From the NCBI GenBank assembly GCA_017649745.1, contig JAGCGE010000245.1, positions 1-13,709 on the forward strand: DNA of 13,709 nt. Reading direction: 5' to 3'. Shown here piece after piece: positions 6,917-13,709 of this stretch (positions within the stretch are counted from its first letter, which is position 1; every line of letters begins with the position of its first letter). This DNA is from Clostridiales bacterium. Its GTDB lineage: Bacteria; Bacillota_A; Clostridia; Saccharofermentanales; Saccharofermentanaceae. The notes under the pieces are model-generated. The model had not been told where the DNA came from. It worked only from the letters and a program-made list of their open reading frames with translations, and made no database searches. A program made the position numbers and the translations under genes.

Positions 6917-7810
6917 ATGGAACCAATTATTGAACTTTTGGACCAAACAAAGAAATGGTTTGATCCGTCACTTGAGGGAATCTATGATGAAAAGAGTAAG
7001 GATTTTCTCACAGCAAAAGCTTCAATGTATAGCCTTACCTCCGGCGGTAAGAGAGTAAGACCTTGCTTCATGTATGTTGTCGGTAAGATGCTTAACGCTG
7101 ATATGGATGATGTGCTTGTCTTTGCAAGAAGTCTTGAGATGATTCATACATATTCTCTTATCCATGATGATCTTCCATGCATGGATAATGATGACTTGAG
7201 AAGAGGTAAGCCGACTTGTCATAAGGTTTACGGTGATAATTTTGCTACATTGGCAGGTGACTGCCTTTTGAACAGAGCAGCTGAGTTGGTATTAAAGCTC
7301 GTAGTTAAGAAACCTCAGTATGCTTTTGCAGCATATAAGATGTTCGAGTGTTCAGGTATTGACGGAATGCTCGGTGGACAGGATCTCGATCTTACATCAA
7401 TGGGTCAGAAGATCAGTGCTGAAGTTTTACATGAACTTCACGAGAGGAAGACAGGTGCGCTTCTTGAGGCTGCTATCTGTACTCCTGTTTATCTCGTTGA
7501 TGGTGATACACCATCAGAGATATTGAGAATTCTTACAAATCTTTCCAAGAATATCGGTCTTGCTTTCCAGATCAAGGATGATATCTTAGATCTCACAGCT
7601 GACGAAGAGACTCTCGGTAAGACATCAGGTAAGGATATTAGAGACGATAAGCCTACATATGCAACTGTATACGGTATCGAGAGAGCTAAGCTTATGATGG
7701 AAGCTGAACTTGATACTGCTTATAACAATCTTGATTCACTTGAGTATTACGGATGTGATACTAAGGAATTGCGTCTTATCGTTGACTATGTAGCTTCGAG
7801 GGACAGGTAA
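6917..7810 (+). CDS. ispA: Farnesyl diphosphate synthase (polyprenyl synthetase)
   Basis: Condenses dimethylallyl/geranyl diphosphate with isopentenyl diphosphate, feeding undecaprenyl and quinone synthesis. The 297-residue protein has GGKRVRP (43-49), the first Asp-rich motif DDLPCMD (84-90) followed by NDDLRRGKPT, GGQDLD (153-158), HERKTGALLEAA (175-186) and the second Asp-rich motif DDILD (221-225). The two-residue insertion in the first Asp-rich motif and the small residues just before it fit the bacterial short-chain (C15) type, as in E. coli IspA. A geranylgeranyl product cannot be excluded. It sits between xseB and dxs, as in most Firmicutes. Confidence 0.94.
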   Translation: MEPIIELLDQTKKWFDPSLEGIYDEKSKDFLTAKASMYSLTSGGKRVRPCFMYVVGKMLNADMDDVLVFARSLEMIHTYSLIHDDLPCMDNDDLRRGKPTCHKVYGDNFATLAGDCLLNRAAELVLKLVVKKPQYAFAAYKMFECSGIDGMLGGQDLDLTSMGQKISAEVLHELHERKTGALLEAAICTPVYLVDGDTPSEILRILTNLSKNIGLAFQIKDDILDLTADEETLGKTSGKDIRDDKPTYATVYGIERAKLMMEAELDTAYNNLDSLEYYGCDTKELRLIVDYVASRDR

Positions 7811-7817
7811 TCGAATA

Positions 7818-9695
7818 TTGGAATATAAGTTCCTGACAAAGAAAATGACACCAAAAGAAATCGCTTCTCTTTCCGAAGATGAGCGATCTTCTTTGTGTGC
7901 AGAGATTCGAGATAAGATACTCGATGTAGTGTCTAAAAACGGAGGTCATCTTGCATCTAATCTCGGAGTGGTTGAATTGACTGTCGCACTCCTTAGTGTT
8001 TTCGATTATACGGAAGATCAGATCATTTTCGATGTCGGACACCAAAGCTATGCTTATAAGCTTCTTACGGGAAGATTCGATCAGTTTGACACGCTTCGTA
8101 AAAAGGGCGGTATCTCAGGATTTCCTAGAAGATCTGAAAGTCCTTATGATCATTTTGATACAGGACACAGTGCGACATCTGTTTCTGCTGCTGTCGGTAT
8201 GTACAGGGCTAATGATCTAAGCGGAAAGAATAATCATGTTATAGCGATCATCGGTGACGGCGCTATGACCGGCGGTCCCGCTTATGAGGCGATCAATGAT
8301 CTGGGACATACTAAAGATCGCGTTATCGTTATCCTTAATGATAATACGATGAGTATTAGTGAGAATGTAGGCGGACTTTCAAAGCATTTGTCTAAAGTCC
8401 GTATGTCCAGCCGATACCTCAAAGTAAAGAGAAAGACAGAGATATTCCTTACTGAGAAGATCCCTGTATTAGGTAAGCCGATCGTTGCTGTTATGCTCGC
8501 TCTCAAGGATTTCTTCCGATTCCTTATCTATCGTAAGAAGCCTACTATATTCGAAGAGCTTGGGCTTGTATATTATGGACCAGTTGACGGTCATAATACA
8601 AAAGAACTTATTAATGCGCTGAATGCTGTTAAGAATATCAATGCACCTGTTCTCTTACATGTATGCACGAAAAAGGGAAGAGGCTATAAATTCGCCGAGA
8701 AAGATCCTTCGAACTATCACGGCGTTTCTCCTTTTGATATCAAGAACGGGGTATCGACGAAAGAGCTGGGAACAATTAATTCTTTTACAGATTGTTTCTC
8801 GGATAATATCATCAAGATCGCAAATAAAAACAGAAATGTTGTTGCTGTCTGTGCTGCTATGGCAAGCGGAACAGGTCTTACTGAATTCCAGAACAGATAT
8901 CCGACAAGATTCTATGATTGCGGTATAGCAGAGGAGCATTGCGTAACTATGGCTTCAGGTCTTGCCATTGGCAATATGATCCCTGTTGTTGCTATCTATT
9001 CTTCGTTCCTTCAAAGAGCTTATGATCAGATCTTAGAAGATTGCTGCTTCATGAAGACTCATGTTGTATTCTGTCTTGATCGTGCCGGATTTGTTGGTGC
9101 TGACGGTCATACGCATAACGGACTTTTCGATATTTCCTATATGATGGCTATGCCTGAAATGACGTTGTTCGTTCCTTGTGATTATGAGGATATGCAGCTT
9201 TGTCTTGATCATTCGATCAATAAGATGAATTCTCCTGCTACGATTCGTTATTCGAAATCATCTGAGTATAAGCTTGATATAGAACATGATATCCATAAGC
9301 CGAGGGTATTGAATAAATATGGTAAGGATTTCGCGATCATTACATGCGGTCCTATTCAAAAGCAAGTCGATCAGGCTTTCGAGATCCTTAAGGATAAGGG
9401 TTATAGAGGTATTAACATAAATCTTTGTAAGATCAATCCGATCGATATCTCCGACGTGATGGAGCTTATCAAGGATATCAAGGTCGTATTTACAGTCGAA
9501 GAAGGTATTGTACACGGCGGTTTTGGCTCGCATCTTTCTTCGGACCTTCTCGAAAATGGTTATATGGGCCATGTATGGAATATCGGCGTTAAAGATCCGA
9601 TGATCAGATGCGGAACATTGGACGAACAGTTTAAAGAAGCAGGCCTTGATCCTGATTCTATTGTTGAAACGATCCTTAAAGTTGCAGGACGTTGA
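7818..9695 (+). CDS. dxs: 1-deoxy-D-xylulose-5-phosphate synthase
   Basis: Thiamine-diphosphate enzyme joining pyruvate and glyceraldehyde 3-phosphate, the first step of the MEP isoprenoid pathway. The 625-residue length is standard. Visible motifs are NGGHLASNLGVVELT (41-55, His44), FDTGHSATS (113-121), the ThDP motif GDGAMTGG to NDN (146-176), GPVDGHN (254-260), AEEH with the catalytic Glu372, LQRAYDQ (398-404), DRAGFVGADGHTHNG (421-435), and a C-terminal transketolase domain (about 500-620). The start appears to be TTG, 7 nt after ispA, because the resulting N-terminus aligns with the family; an ATG at 7845 is an alternative. Its Shine-Dalgarno is weak. The RYPRG-type motif reads RYSKS (477-481), and GGPAYEAIN replaces the usual GGMAFEALN. 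Confidence 0.95.
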   Translation: MEYKFLTKKMTPKEIASLSEDERSSLCAEIRDKILDVVSKNGGHLASNLGVVELTVALLSVFDYTEDQIIFDVGHQSYAYKLLTGRFDQFDTLRKKGGISGFPRRSESPYDHFDTGHSATSVSAAVGMYRANDLSGKNNHVIAIIGDGAMTGGPAYEAINDLGHTKDRVIVILNDNTMSISENVGGLSKHLSKVRMSSRYLKVKRKTEIFLTEKIPVLGKPIVAVMLALKDFFRFLIYRKKPTIFEELGLVYYGPVDGHNTKELINALNAVKNINAPVLLHVCTKKGRGYKFAEKDPSNYHGVSPFDIKNGVSTKELGTINSFTDCFSDNIIKIANKNRNVVAVCAAMASGTGLTEFQNRYPTRFYDCGIAEEHCVTMASGLAIGNMIPVVAIYSSFLQRAYDQILEDCCFMKTHVVFCLDRAGFVGADGHTHNGLFDISYMMAMPEMTLFVPCDYEDMQLCLDHSINKMNSPATIRYSKSSEYKLDIEHDIHKPRVLNKYGKDFAIITCGPIQKQVDQAFEILKDKGYRGININLCKINPIDISDVMELIKDIKVVFTVEEGIVHGGFGSHLSSDLLENGYMGHVWNIGVKDPMIRCGTLDEQFKEAGLDPDSIVETILKVAGR

Positions 9696-9731
9696 TTTTT
9701 GTCTGTATTTTCTTCCAAAATAATGATTAAA

Positions 9732-9737
9732 TATAAA
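9732..9737 (+). promoter_or_regulatory. Possible -10 box upstream of nadK
   Basis: The AT-rich 67-nt gap after dxs contains TATAAA (9732-9737), five of six to the -10 consensus, placed to start transcription just before the nadK ribosome-binding site (TGGAG, 9753-9757). No good -35 box lies at the right distance, so this is weak. The gap is one of the few in the run where a second promoter could sit. I see no terminator hairpin in it. Confidence 0.25.
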
Positions 9738-9762
9738 CAAACTTTTTTGAATTGGAGTCATT

Positions 9763-10638
9763 ATGCGATTCGGAATCTGTTCTAACATCTCCAGAGATAC
9801 GGATTATCTCATTGCCAATGAATGCGCAGGAATAATTACCGAGCTTGGCGGGGAAGTTGTTTTCGAGAAGGAACTTAAGTCAAAGGAATTGATCAATGTT
9901 AAAGAAGGTATTGTTTTCGATTCCTTTGTCGGATGTGATGTGATCATCTCCATTGGTGGTGACGGTACATTGCTTTCTGTAGTTTCGGCTTATAGAGATC
10001 TTGATATTCCGTTTATCGGCATCAACAAAGGCAGTATCGGATTCCTGACCGATATCGATGTGCCTAAGATCTATGATTCCATCAAGAAGATAATGAACGG
10101 TGAATATGAGATCTTAGAGAGACTTCAGCTTTGCTGTGAAGTTTATAACAAGGATAATATTCTTAAAGATAAATACATCTGTCTTAATGATTGCGTCGTA
10201 ACAAGAGGCGCTAAGCTCAATATCGTTAAGATGGATCTGTTTATTGATGGTCAGTATGTTGAGAAGTTTTATGGTGACGGTATCATCGTATCCACTCCGA
10301 CAGGTTCGACGGCATATACACTAGCCGCAGGTGGTCCGATCCTTATGCCTGGGATGCGCAATATGATCGTTACTCCGCTTTGTCCGCATACTCTTCAGAG
10401 ATCAAGTTATTGTATTAGTGATCAAAGTGTAATCGAGATAAAACTCGGTGATTTCGAGACGTGTCCGATCATATCTCCTGACGGTAAGAACGGCGTTGCT
10501 CTTGAGCCATACGATACTATTAAGATCATGGGAAATGAATCTTCGATCAAGACTGTCATGCTCGGCGAATCGGGATTTTTCGAGACAGTCAGATCTAAGA
10601 TCACAGCGAGGGGAAGTTTCTATGAGTACAAAAAATGA
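9763..10638 (+). CDS. nadK: NAD kinase
   Basis: Phosphorylates NAD to NADP using ATP or, in many Gram-positives, also polyphosphate. The 291-residue protein has the diagnostic GGDGT (65-69), GINKGSIGFLTDID (86-99), the substrate-binding LND (141-143, where most members have NE) and GDGIIVSTPTGSTAY (171-185), then GGPI and a late TPLCPHTL. The ATG is supported by TGGAG at 9753-9757. In many clostridia the rRNA methyltransferase tlyA lies between dxs and nadK; it is missing here. The 3' end overlaps argR by 17 nt. Confidence 0.95.
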   Translation: MRFGICSNISRDTDYLIANECAGIITELGGEVVFEKELKSKELINVKEGIVFDSFVGCDVIISIGGDGTLLSVVSAYRDLDIPFIGINKGSIGFLTDIDVPKIYDSIKKIMNGEYEILERLQLCCEVYNKDNILKDKYICLNDCVVTRGAKLNIVKMDLFIDGQYVEKFYGDGIIVSTPTGSTAYTLAAGGPILMPGMRNMIVTPLCPHTLQRSSYCISDQSVIEIKLGDFETCPIISPDGKNGVALEPYDTIKIMGNESSIKTVMLGESGFFETVRSKITARGSFYEYKK

Positions 10639-11101
10639 GAGACAGGAAGCCATTATAAGGCTCATCAAAGAAAATGATATATCCACTCAGGACGAGCTTA
10701 CAGCTCTGATGAGGAAGAACGGATTTCAGGTTACTCAGGCTACATGTTCGAGAGATATTAAGGATCTCGGCATTATTAAAGTTACAGTTCCTGGTCAGAA
10801 TTCCAAGACTAAATATGCAGTATTAGACAGAACAGGGGACATCGCACCTGGAAGACTTCTGGCGGTTTTTGCCAATTCGCTTCTTTCGTGTGAATCTGCT
10901 ATGAACCTTGTCGTTGTAAGGACATTACCTGGTATGGCGCAGGCTGCTGCATCTGCTCTTGATTCCATGCATCTTCAGAATGTTGTCGGAACGATAGCAG
11001 GTGACGATACGGTATTTATTGCTTCTTCAGGTATTGATGAAGCTAAGGCCTTAGTATCCACTATCAAGGATTTGATGAGCTCCGGAACAACGGAGAATTA
11101 A
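10622..11101 (+). CDS. argR: Arginine repressor ArgR/AhrC
   Basis: Arginine-responsive regulator of arginine synthesis and catabolism. From the ATG at 10622 the product is 159 residues. The N-terminal winged helix-turn-helix (about 1-70) includes VTQATCSRDIKDLGIIKV (37-54), with the recognition-helix Ser-Arg pair at 43-44. The C-terminal oligomerisation and arginine-binding domain holds TLPGMAQAAASALD (101-114) and GTIAGDDTVFI (123-133). The frame stays open upstream to 10448, but that extension lies within nadK, is not family-like, and AGGGG at 10609-10613 marks the 10622 start. The gene sits by convention next to recN; arginine genes are not in the window. Confidence 0.95.
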   Translation: MSTKNERQEAIIRLIKENDISTQDELTALMRKNGFQVTQATCSRDIKDLGIIKVTVPGQNSKTKYAVLDRTGDIAPGRLLAVFANSLLSCESAMNLVVVRTLPGMAQAAASALDSMHLQNVVGTIAGDDTVFIASSGIDEAKALVSTIKDLMSSGTTEN

Positions 11102-11102
11102 A

Positions 11103-12791
11103 ATGTTAACAAGACTAGAAATACGCAATTTCGCAGTTATATCACATGTTATTTTCGAGCCTGGAAAAGGCCTGAATGTTATTTCGGGTGAGACTGGTGC
11201 AGGTAAGTCGCTCTTGATCGACGCCATCGGTCTTATCCTTGGTGATAAGGCATCGAAAAGCCTCATAAGAAGTGACTGTGACAAGGCTTATGTTGAGGCT
11301 TTGTTCGATATAACTTCTTTATCAGATGAACTTACAGATAAGCTTAAGGGTATCCTTACCGAAAACGGTATCCCGCTTGATGATGAGAATCTGATCATAT
11401 CTCGTGAGATAAATGTTGACGGTAAAAGTACCGCAAGGATCAACGGAAGAACTCAGGTTTTATCTGTTCTTAAGGATATTTCCTCGATCTTTGTTGATAT
11501 ACATGGACAAAATGATACTCAGAAGATCTTCGACGAGTCTATTCATGTCGATCTTCTTGACCGCTTTATTGGTTCCAGATCTTTCGAACTGATCAGTGAA
11601 TATAATGAGATCCTTAGAAGATATAAGGATACAGTTATTAAGATCAAAGAACTTGGTTCTACACCTGAAGCTAATCAAAAGCGCAAGGAATATCTTGAAT
11701 TTGTTTCTTCTCAGATAAAGGAAGCTGACTTTAAGAGCGGTGAAGAGGAAGAGCTTACATCAATGAAGCAGAAGTTCCTTCAGAGCTCCAAGATAAATGC
11801 GCTTCTTGAAGAATCTGATGAGATCCTTTATTCATCAGAGGATTCCGTTACTGATATGCTCAAGAAAGCATCCGGTCTTATGCAAAAACTCGCATCGATA
11901 GACGAGTCGTTTTCAGAGGTGTCTGGACGTATCGAATCATTGTCTATGGACGTTGAAGCAGTTGCTTCAGAAGTTAATTCAAGATACTCTGCAGATCCTT
12001 ATTCTGAAGAGATGCTCGATAATATCGATTCCAGACTAGGCCTTCTGTATGATCTGAAGGGCAGATATGGTAATACGATCGATGAGATCAATGCTTTTGC
12101 CGAAAAAGCCGACAACGAGATATATGAGATCGACAATTCAGCCAAGATTCTTGCTTCTCTTCGAAAAGACCTGAAAAATATAGAATCAGAGCTTCTTTCC
12201 AAAGCTGATGAGTTGTCATCTTTAAGACATGAATATGCAGATATTCTTTCTTCTAAGATCGTTAACGAACTTAATGATCTTGAGATGAGTAATACTCGTT
12301 TTGAAGTCGTTTTTACTGATCATCCGAAGAATAGATTCTTTTCGAACAAAGGTACAGAAGACATTTCATTTACTTTCAGTGCGAATCCGGGTGAATCACT
12401 TAAGCCTCTCAGCAAGATCGCTTCAGGTGGTGAAGCATCAAGGATTATGCTTGCGATAAAGACAATTCTTTCTGAAGCTGACAGAACTCCAACATTGATC
12501 TTTGATGAGATCGATACAGGAATCTCGGGTGTTGCCGCATTGAAAGTTTCTGAGAAGCTTTTGGCTATCGCATCACATCATCAGGTACTGAGCGTAACTC
12601 ATACTGCCCAGATCGCTGCTGCTGCCGACCAGAACTACTATATCTCCAAGAAAGTTGAAGATAACTCTTCAAAGACCACGATCGATAAGCTCGACAGTAA
12701 TGGTAAGGTGATAGAAGTATCTAGACTTTTGTCTGGAACATCAGATGAGAAGTCCTTGGAACTTGCCAGAAATCTTATTGGCAGATTCTGA
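11103..12791 (+). CDS. recN: DNA repair protein RecN
   Basis: SMC-like ATPase acting early at DNA double-strand breaks. The 562-residue protein has the two ATPase halves split by a coiled coil: Walker A GETGAGKS (29-36), HGQND (134-138), coiled-coil arms (about 160-390), ABC signature SGGEASR (441-447), Walker B TLIFDEID (464-471) and VTHTAQIAA (498-506). All catalytic elements are intact. The HGQ motif continues ND where HE or HD is more usual. It begins 2 nt after the argR stop with GGAG just before it. In spore formers spoIVB and spo0A commonly follow; here a convergent gene follows instead. Confidence 0.96.
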   Translation: MLTRLEIRNFAVISHVIFEPGKGLNVISGETGAGKSLLIDAIGLILGDKASKSLIRSDCDKAYVEALFDITSLSDELTDKLKGILTENGIPLDDENLIISREINVDGKSTARINGRTQVLSVLKDISSIFVDIHGQNDTQKIFDESIHVDLLDRFIGSRSFELISEYNEILRRYKDTVIKIKELGSTPEANQKRKEYLEFVSSQIKEADFKSGEEEELTSMKQKFLQSSKINALLEESDEILYSSEDSVTDMLKKASGLMQKLASIDESFSEVSGRIESLSMDVEAVASEVNSRYSADPYSEEMLDNIDSRLGLLYDLKGRYGNTIDEINAFAEKADNEIYEIDNSAKILASLRKDLKNIESELLSKADELSSLRHEYADILSSKIVNELNDLEMSNTRFEVVFTDHPKNRFFSNKGTEDISFTFSANPGESLKPLSKIASGGEASRIMLAIKTILSEADRTPTLIFDEIDTGISGVAALKVSEKLLAIASHHQVLSVTHTAQIAAAADQNYYISKKVEDNSSKTTIDKLDSNGKVIEVSRLLSGTSDEKSLELARNLIGRF

Positions 12792-13677
12792 TATCTTTTC
12801 CAAGAAGCTTACGCATATCTTCAGGAAGCTCGCTCGTAAACACCATAGATTCTTCAGTGACAGGATGTCTTAGTGCCAGGTAATAAGCATGAAGAGCCTG
12901 TCTTCCTACGATAGCGTCTAATTCTTTGGATCCTTCGATATCCATTGGGTTATCGATCGAATTAGGTCCGTAAAGTCCGTCTCCGACAAGAGGATGACCT
13001 TCGGATAGGGAATGGACTCTGATCTGATGGCATCTGCCTGTTTCCAATATGAATTCCACAAGTGATGTATTGTTTTCAGAGTTGTAGAAAACTTCTCTGT
13101 AATGCGTGATCGAGGGATGTCCGTCAGGAGCGACATCTCTTATCATGACTGAACCTTCTCTTCGTTTGATCGGTTTATCTATCGTACCGTTCGAAGGTTC
13201 GTATTTTCCGTAGACTATTGCCATGTATTTCTTGTTCATACCAAGTTTGACTGTTCGGTCGTGAGCATAACCGTTTTTGGCTATCGCTATAATTCCTGAT
13301 GTCTCTCGATCAAGTCTCATTATCGGATGAAGAGTATTGTCTGAAAGTGCTGTCAGAAGGGAATCATCCAGATGTCCGTGTGTCGGATGAGTGACCATAC
13401 CTGCTGGTTTTTCACAGACTGCTATCCATTCGTCTTCGTAGTATATCTTGATATTTGAATCGTTCTTGAGTTTGCCTGCATCATCTTCGTATTCTGCACG
13501 CATAATATCTCCGGCATTTACCTTATCAATAACTCTTCGATGAATGCCGTTTATCTCCATGATCCCGTATAGTTTTACGCGTTTTATCATGTTGTTGCTC
13601 ATGTCAAAACGATCGCGTAAAATATCACGGATCTCCCAATTATCATATTTGTCTTCTATTGTGTAATTGATTTTCAT
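12775..13677 (-). CDS. RluA/RluD-family 23S rRNA-type pseudouridine synthase
   Basis: Isomerises uridine to pseudouridine in RNA, most likely rRNA; the exact target site cannot be read from the sequence. The 300-residue protein has an N-terminal S4-like region (about 15-62, MIKRVKLYGIMEINGIHRRV). The catalytic domain contains CEKPAGMVTHPTHGH (88-102), RLDRETSG (121-128) with catalytic Asp123, NKKYMAIVYG (148-157), and TGRCHQIRVH (213-222). A GAGGT Shine-Dalgarno lies at 13684-13688 on this strand, 6 nt before the ATG. Its 3' end overlaps the end of recN by 17 nt in antisense. B. subtilis YjbO/YhcT-type paralogues share this layout. Confidence 0.94.
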   Translation of the reverse strand: MKINYTIEDKYDNWEIRDILRDRFDMSNNMIKRVKLYGIMEINGIHRRVIDKVNAGDIMRAEYEDDAGKLKNDSNIKIYYEDEWIAVCEKPAGMVTHPTHGHLDDSLLTALSDNTLHPIMRLDRETSGIIAIAKNGYAHDRTVKLGMNKKYMAIVYGKYEPSNGTIDKPIKRREGSVMIRDVAPDGHPSITHYREVFYNSENNTSLVEFILETGRCHQIRVHSLSEGHPLVGDGLYGPNSIDNPMDIEGSKELDAIVGRQALHAYYLALRHPVTEESMVFTSELPEDMRKLLGKDIRICQ

Positions 13678-13697
13678 TTTTTTACCTCGTGCACATA

Positions 13698-13703
13698 TTT
13701 ATA
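13698..13703 (-). promoter_or_regulatory. Possible -10 box for the pseudouridine synthase gene
   Basis: Reading the minus strand, TATAAA (five of six to consensus) lies 20 nt upstream of the ATG, giving a short leader that still contains the GAGGT ribosome-binding site. The -35 region falls outside the window, so the call is tentative. Confidence 0.3.
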
Positions 13704-13709
13704 CATTAA

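Noticed and set aside
9696..9730. T-rich stretch after dxs as an intrinsic terminator
   Set aside because: There are T-runs but no GC-rich stem before them.
9258..9788. Minus-strand ORF of 176 codons opposite the end of dxs
   Set aside because: Long but antisense to clearly conserved dxs sequence and running across the nadK start; no recognisable domain. Biased codon use in dxs explains the open frame.
10448..10621. N-terminal extension of argR by 58 codons
   Set aside because: The extension lies in the nadK coding sequence, does not look like an ArgR N-terminus, and a good ribosome-binding site precedes the internal ATG at 10622.

Overview
The window is a densely packed, moderately AT-rich stretch of a Gram-positive chromosome, almost certainly a Clostridia-type Firmicute. 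The gene order efp - asp23 - nusB - xseA - xseB - ispA - dxs - nadK - argR - recN is the classic Firmicutes housekeeping cluster, Shine-Dalgarno sites are strong (AGGAGG-like), and TTG is used as a start. The absence of several genes usual in this cluster (accBC, folD, tlyA and the sporulation genes spoIVB/spo0A) suggests a reduced, possibly non-sporulating anaerobic lineage. This is inference from layout, not a taxonomic identification.

Layout. (1) 2-1333: the 3' part of a membrane protein made of a PP2C-like phosphatase domain, a basic linker, one transmembrane segment, a bacterial SH3 domain and a Thr/Ala/Glu-rich tail. The visible half of the PP2C domain has lost two expected metal-binding Asp motifs. 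(2) 1360-3215: an aspartokinase III-type enzyme, then a YqeG-type HAD phosphatase 2 nt later. (3) 3303-12791: a long co-directional run, with a good promoter just ahead of efp. It holds elongation factor P; an Asp23/AmaP/DUF2273 envelope module; nusB; both subunits of exonuclease VII; farnesyl diphosphate synthase and DXP synthase (isoprenoid supply); NAD kinase; ArgR; and RecN. Several genes overlap or lie within a few bases of each other, so translational coupling is likely. The only longer gaps are 87 nt before efp, 37 nt before asp23 and 67 nt before nadK. (4) 12775-13677, minus strand: an RluA/RluD-family pseudouridine synthase, convergent with recN and overlapping its 3' end.

How they fit together. 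xseA/xseB and recN serve DNA end processing and repair. ispA and dxs bracket the MEP/prenyl route that supplies cell-wall lipid carriers and quinones. efp and nusB support translation and rRNA transcription. asp23/amaP belong to the cell envelope. The grouping is an old conserved neighbourhood rather than one pathway.

Most of the window is ordinary core genome. The part most worth a second look is the first gene, a likely membrane-anchored PP2C pseudophosphatase with an external SH3 domain. Secondary points are a possible hairpin over the nusB ribosome-binding site and the pattern of genes missing from the conserved cluster. I saw no tRNA, rRNA, CRISPR array, insertion sequence, prophage or attachment site, and no convincing intrinsic terminator. 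No stretch longer than 300 bases lacks a gene.
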